Positions 20,047 through 22,833 of a stretch of DNA of 22,833 nucleotides are shown piece after piece; within the stretch, counting starts at the first letter, position 1, and each line of letters starts with the position of its first letter. A program made the position numbers and the translations under genes. The DNA is from UBA3792 sp964426415 (GTDB lineage Bacteria > Bacillota > Clostridia > Christensenellales > CAG-138). The stretch lies in assembly GCA_964426415.1 (NCBI GenBank), contig CAYRQM010000030.1, positions 1 through 22,833 on the forward strand, given 5' to 3'. Below the pieces are notes generated by a model. That model searched no databases. It was not told the origin of the DNA and saw only the letters and a list, made by a program, of their open reading frames with translations.

Positions 20047-22560
20047 TCAGTTTGTATCGGAGCCGGTGTTATAGACGGGATCGTCCAACGACGGCAAGCT
20101 GTTGGAATAGCCAAAGCCCAACGCGTCGGGGATGCCGCGCTGCTGGCTGTAATTCTTTTCGTTCCCGTGGTGGTTGAGCTGTTCGCCCATGAACACCATG
20201 CACGCCGAAATGCCGCCGTCCAGATTGTACGCCTCGGTGCAGCCTTCTGCTTCGAACATCTTGACGAAGTCGTCCAGCGTGACGCCGACGCTGTATTCCT
20301 CGCGGCGTCCGTCCACCACAATCACAACAAAGTGTCCCGGCTCGACCATACCGACGCCGGTACGCGGGTTGAGCTTGTACAGGCGGCTGTCCGCAATGGA
20401 GCTGCTGCGCACCCCGTTGGAAAGCAGCACGGGGCCGAAGGAATAGGCGTTTACCACGCCCTGCTGCAGCAATTCATTTGCCGTGACGGCGCCCTTTTCG
20501 TAGGTTTTCATGGACAGCGTTTCGGGGTAGAACGCCACGCAGCCCTCCCGCTTGTCACGATTGAGAAAGACCTTGCCGTCTCGAATGAGAATGCCCTTCA
20601 TCTCGACGTCCATGTTCAAAAGGTTGTCGCCCGTCACCATCAGCACGGCCTTGTTCATCCGCGCCAACTGCCACGGAATGATGGTGTACATGCCCGAATA
20701 GTTCGGCGCCGAAATGATGCCGCGCACCGCGTCGACCTCCCGCATATAGATGTGCGCGACGTACCAGACGAGCGGCTTGTTGTTCTGATGCCGTTCGATT
20801 TCGACGGCAAACGTGTCGGAACGATAGCTCCATTGCCCGTTCGTTTCGTCCGAGGTGATTTGCTCCGCCGTGGTGCTGTCTTCGGACAGGAACTTGTCGG
20901 CAAAGGCAGACGATGCGGTGGGCGACGCCGAAGGAATCGCTTCTGTGGGATCGGCAGGTTCGTCCGTGGGCGCGGGCGTGTCCGTTGCAATCGCGGTGGG
21001 CGACGCCGTGGGCGCAGCGGTGGGCGACGCCGTCGGCGAAACGGATGCGGCAGGGACGGCGAGCGGCCTTTGGATGAAGACAAGCAGCAGAACGCCGCAG
21101 GCAAGGACGGCAAGCAACAGCGGCAGGCACGCGATCAGCGCGGCTGCCGAAACGGACAGCTTGCGCCGCAAAAGCCCAAACAGGCAAAGCAAAATGACTG
21201 TGCCGACAAGGCCTGTGCCAAGCAGCGCCAAGCATAGAATTGCGCGGTGTGACAACCCTTGTTCGGGTGTGTCGGTCGTCGCTGCGCTCGGTTCGGCTGT
21301 GGGAATTGCGGAAGCCGTGGGCGCCTCTAAAGCAGGCGTCGCCGTAGGTTCGGCGATGGGCGACGGCGTGGGCGTCGGAGAAGGTTCTGCCGTGAACAGC
21401 GGCGAATAAGAGATGTGTTCCAAAAGATCGTTGCGCGCGGTATCCTCCCCCACCTGCGACTGCACCAGCGTGTAGCGGTCGCTTTGCGTAATGGTGCGCA
21501 TAAACTGGCGGGTCATGGCAAAATCGGCAAACACCTGCGCGGCAACCTGTGACGCGGTGGCGCCTGCAAACCGCCAAAGCGGCGTGTCGAACGACAGCGT
21601 GGTGGCGTTGTCCGACGTCTCGTGGAGATAAACCTTTTGCGGCGTAAAGGGATCGTCCTTGCGGGTGGCGGCGCGCTCGATCGCCTCCCGCACAAGGGTG
21701 GAGGTGTTGATGGTCGCCGCGCTGTCATGGGTGGAATCGCCTGCCGACGCATGGGTCACGATGACGGACGGACGAATCGTTTGCAGCATGGCGCTGACGG
21801 CACGGTTGGATTCGGTGCGTCCCCAATCCACCCAAATGCTGCTTTCGTTGTTGGCGCCACGGTCTTGAAACTCCATACAGTAGGGATAGACCGTTTGCCC
21901 CATCGCCCAAAGGGCGGTAAGCGCTTCTTGGGTGCGCCGCCGCGTGCGCCAAGACAGATAGAGGATGTTGACGTCTACGCCGTCTGCCAAAAGCTGCGGA
22001 TACAGCCCGCCGAAGCACTCCAGCACGTTGCCCGGATACGCCGCAATCAACAGCACGTCGGGGTGATCCGTAGGCGCCGTCCAGCGCTGGACGGTGGACG
22101 GCAGCGTGCCCGTGCCATAAAGCTGCACCGTGGACAGCTCGACGGGTGCGGAAAAGGAGAGGGTCAAGGTTGCCGCATCGGCGGGCAGCGCGTGGTACAT
22201 GTTGAGAAAGGACGGCTTGACCGACTCTTGTAAAAGCACGGCGCCGCTCTCGCTGCAAACCAAAAGATCGTATGCGGAAGGCAGCGTGTACCACTCTAAA
22301 ACCAACCCTGCCGTTCCCACGGGAAGCGCGATCTGCAGCGTTTCGGTTGCTTTGAATTGGAGATAGGTTGCCGCCGAACCGTCGGTCAGGTTGGCTGCAT
22401 ACGCGGATGCGCGTTCGGACAGCGTGAACACTGCAGCAGCGGTCACATCCGCCGCCAACGCGTCGGAAGAATCCGCATCCGAAGCCATTACCGGTACGGC
22501 AAAGGAACCGAGCAGGAGAAGAACGCCGAGCAGGACGGACGTCAATTTGGAAAACTTCAT
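20047..22560 (-). CDS. degenerate PIG-L / TM-hairpin / phosphodiester glycosidase (NAGPA) fusion
   Basis: The 837-residue protein starts with a signal peptide (1-26). A discoidin-like beta region follows (45-160, ANLTDGSAATYLQF, LVLEWYTLP). A PIG-L-like domain (165-315) has AAYPGNVLECFGG where active enzymes have AAHPDDE..GGG, and THASAGDSTHDSAATI in the second motif region, so zinc binding is probably lost. Pro/Thr linkers at 381-432 and 506-550 flank two TM helices (439-464, 469-495) joined by LRRKLS, predicted inside. The NAGPA domain (575-835) has YSFGPVLLSNG (706-716), NPRTGVGMVEPGHFVVIVVDGRR-type core (731-753) and the intact signature YNLDGGISAC (778-787). Both the PIG-L-like and NAGPA parts would lie outside the cell. 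The ATG at 22560 gives a clean signal peptide but has no clear Shine-Dalgarno site. An ATG at 22707 lies inside the promoter and cannot be the start if that promoter is used. Confidence 0.84.
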   Translation of the reverse strand: MKFSKLTSVLLGVLLLLGSFAVPVMASDADSSDALAADVTAAAVFTLSERASAYAANLTDGSAATYLQFKATETLQIALPVGTAGLVLEWYTLPSAYDLLVCSESGAVLLQESVKPSFLNMYHALPADAATLTLSFSAPVELSTVQLYGTGTLPSTVQRWTAPTDHPDVLLIAAYPGNVLECFGGLYPQLLADGVDVNILYLSWRTRRRTQEALTALWAMGQTVYPYCMEFQDRGANNESSIWVDWGRTESNRAVSAMLQTIRPSVIVTHASAGDSTHDSAATINTSTLVREAIERAATRKDDPFTPQKVYLHETSDNATTLSFDTPLWRFAGATASQVAAQVFADFAMTRQFMRTITQSDRYTLVQSQVGEDTARNDLLEHISYSPLFTAEPSPTPTPSPIAEPTATPALEAPTASAIPTAEPSAATTDTPEQGLSHRAILCLALLGTGLVGTVILLCLFGLLRRKLSVSAAALIACLPLLLAVLACGVLLLVFIQRPLAVPAASVSPTASPTAAPTASPTAIATDTPAPTDEPADPTEAIPSASPTASSAFADKFLSEDSTTAEQITSDETNGQWSYRSDTFAVEIERHQNNKPLVWYVAHIYMREVDAVRGIISAPNYSGMYTIIPWQLARMNKAVLMVTGDNLLNMDVEMKGILIRDGKVFLNRDKREGCVAFYPETLSMKTYEKGAVTANELLQQGVVNAYSFGPVLLSNGVRSSSIADSRLYKLNPRTGVGMVEPGHFVVIVVDGRREEYSVGVTLDDFVKMFEAEGCTEAYNLDGGISACMVFMGEQLNHHGNEKNYSQQRGIPDALGFGYSNSLPSLDDPVYNTGSDTN

Positions 22561-22576
22561 GTCGAAATCATCGAAC

Positions 22577-22679
22577 GGTCGCAGGTGCGCCGTCCGCTGC
22601 CTTTCACAAAATCGTGTGCCAAGAAAGAGATGTGCAAACCCGTGTGTTCCCAAAGGGCAATGGGCGGATGCGCACGACC
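22577..22679 (-). promoter_or_regulatory. structured 5' leader with long interrupted stem
   Basis: The leader of the gene starting at 22560 can form one long rod. Plus-strand arms are 22577-22581 with 22675-22679 (GGTCG/CGACC), 22586-22590 with 22670-22674 (TGCGC/GCGCA), 22593-22597 with 22664-22668 (TCCGC/GCGGA), 22598-22601 with 22656-22659 (TGCC/GGCA) and 22602-22604 with 22652-22654 (TTT/AAA). That is 22 base pairs with small bulges closing a loop of about 47 bases. It does not match a riboswitch class I know. It may be a cis-acting RNA. Confidence 0.45.
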
Positions 22680-22705
22680 TCTCATTTAGGAATCCAATTT
22701 TTGTC

Positions 22706-22734
22706 ATTTTATCACATCCGATAGAAAAGTGCAA
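22706..22734 (-). promoter_or_regulatory. sigma-A promoter with extended -10 for the PIG-L/NAGPA fusion gene
   Basis: On the minus strand TTGCAC (22734-22729) and TAAAAT (22711-22706) have exactly 17 bases between them, with TGA directly before the -10 (TGATAAAAT). The start should be near 22699, leaving about 139 bases before the ATG at 22560. Confidence 0.78.
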
Positions 22735-22833
22735 GATATATAATTTTTCGATACTTTTTTCAGATCAAAACAGGGAATATAGTTGGTGTAAAATAGTTCC
22801 GGGTAAAAGTGAGGGAGGATTGCGTGTAGGGGG
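22735..22833. other. AT-rich intergenic sequence at the window edge
   Basis: This stretch is clearly more AT-rich than the genes and contains runs such as GATATATAATTTTTCG. A GAGGGAGG at 22811-22818 could be a ribosome-binding site for a plus-strand gene starting at the TTG at 22820, or beyond the window. The GTG at 22824 is followed at once by TAG. No gene can be called. Confidence 0.5.

Noticed and set aside
19480..21237. 585-codon plus-strand open frame spanning a terminator
   Set aside because: It runs through the end of one gene, a strong terminator and the antisense of another gene, and is rich in Arg, Gly and His.
22577..22679. Known riboswitch, 6S RNA or SRP RNA
   Set aside because: I looked for conserved cores (TPP, cobalamin, SAM, c-di-GMP, glycine, fluoride, SRP GNAR loop) and found none. 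The 6S-like central bubble is not convincing at this length.
22534..22707. Longer N-terminus for the PIG-L/NAGPA fusion starting at 22707
   Set aside because: That ATG lies inside the -10 box, and it would put 49 unrelated residues before a normal signal peptide.

Overview
The window is about 22.8 kb of GC-rich DNA from a Gram-positive, monoderm bacterium. It most resembles an uncultured gut-type clostridium (Bacillota, Clostridia). The evidence is an HU/MazG/SpoVB-like flippase group, a gamma-D-glutamyl-diamino acid endopeptidase, an LCP ligase, strong Shine-Dalgarno sites, sigma-A promoters with exact 17-bp spacers, and long Pro/Thr linkers in exported proteins. I see no tRNA, rRNA, CRISPR array, transposase or phage gene. 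This taxonomic call is inference.

Layout. (1) 37-4676, minus strand: M14 peptidoglycan endopeptidase, then SpoVB/MATE-type flippase, then MazG, then HU. Promoters for the flippase and for HU overlap the stop codon of the preceding gene. (2) 4781-6634, plus: membrane-anchored leucine-rich-repeat protein, ending at a bidirectional terminator shared with the convergent neighbour. (3) 6708-10796, minus: an M3-type metallopeptidase lipoprotein followed by a secreted protein that fuses a degenerate PIG-L domain to a phosphodiester glycosidase (NAGPA) domain. (4) 10968-13318, plus: ddl and murF, overlapping by one base. (5) 13319-13697: noncoding, holding two diverged copies of a palindromic repeat, a small palindrome, an octamer tandem repeat and terminator hairpins. 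(6) 13698-15440, minus: LCP-family protein, divergent from (7) 15702-20002, plus: a four-gene operon of a GT2-GtrA fusion, a degenerate NAGPA protein, an intact NAGPA protein and a small two-helix membrane protein. (8) 20047-22560, minus: a large PIG-L-like/TM-hairpin/NAGPA fusion behind a well-formed promoter and a roughly 139-nt leader that can fold into a long interrupted stem.

How it may fit together. Nearly everything serves the cell envelope: precursor synthesis (Ddl, MurF), lipid-linked flipping (SpoVB-like), peptidoglycan trimming (M14), glycopolymer attachment (LCP), polyprenyl-phosphate sugar supply (GT2-GtrA) and four NAGPA-family proteins presented outside the membrane. The most unusual point is modular. 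The small membrane protein at 19634-20002 aligns without gaps to TM1-TM2 of the intact NAGPA protein, and the single TM of the degenerate NAGPA protein aligns to its TM3. The two flanking genes together therefore recreate the architecture of the middle one. With a NAGPA domain that has lost its signature motif and two PIG-L domains that have lost their zinc motif, this suggests a surface-glycopolymer module built from catalytic and pseudo-enzyme paralogues. That interpretation is inference.
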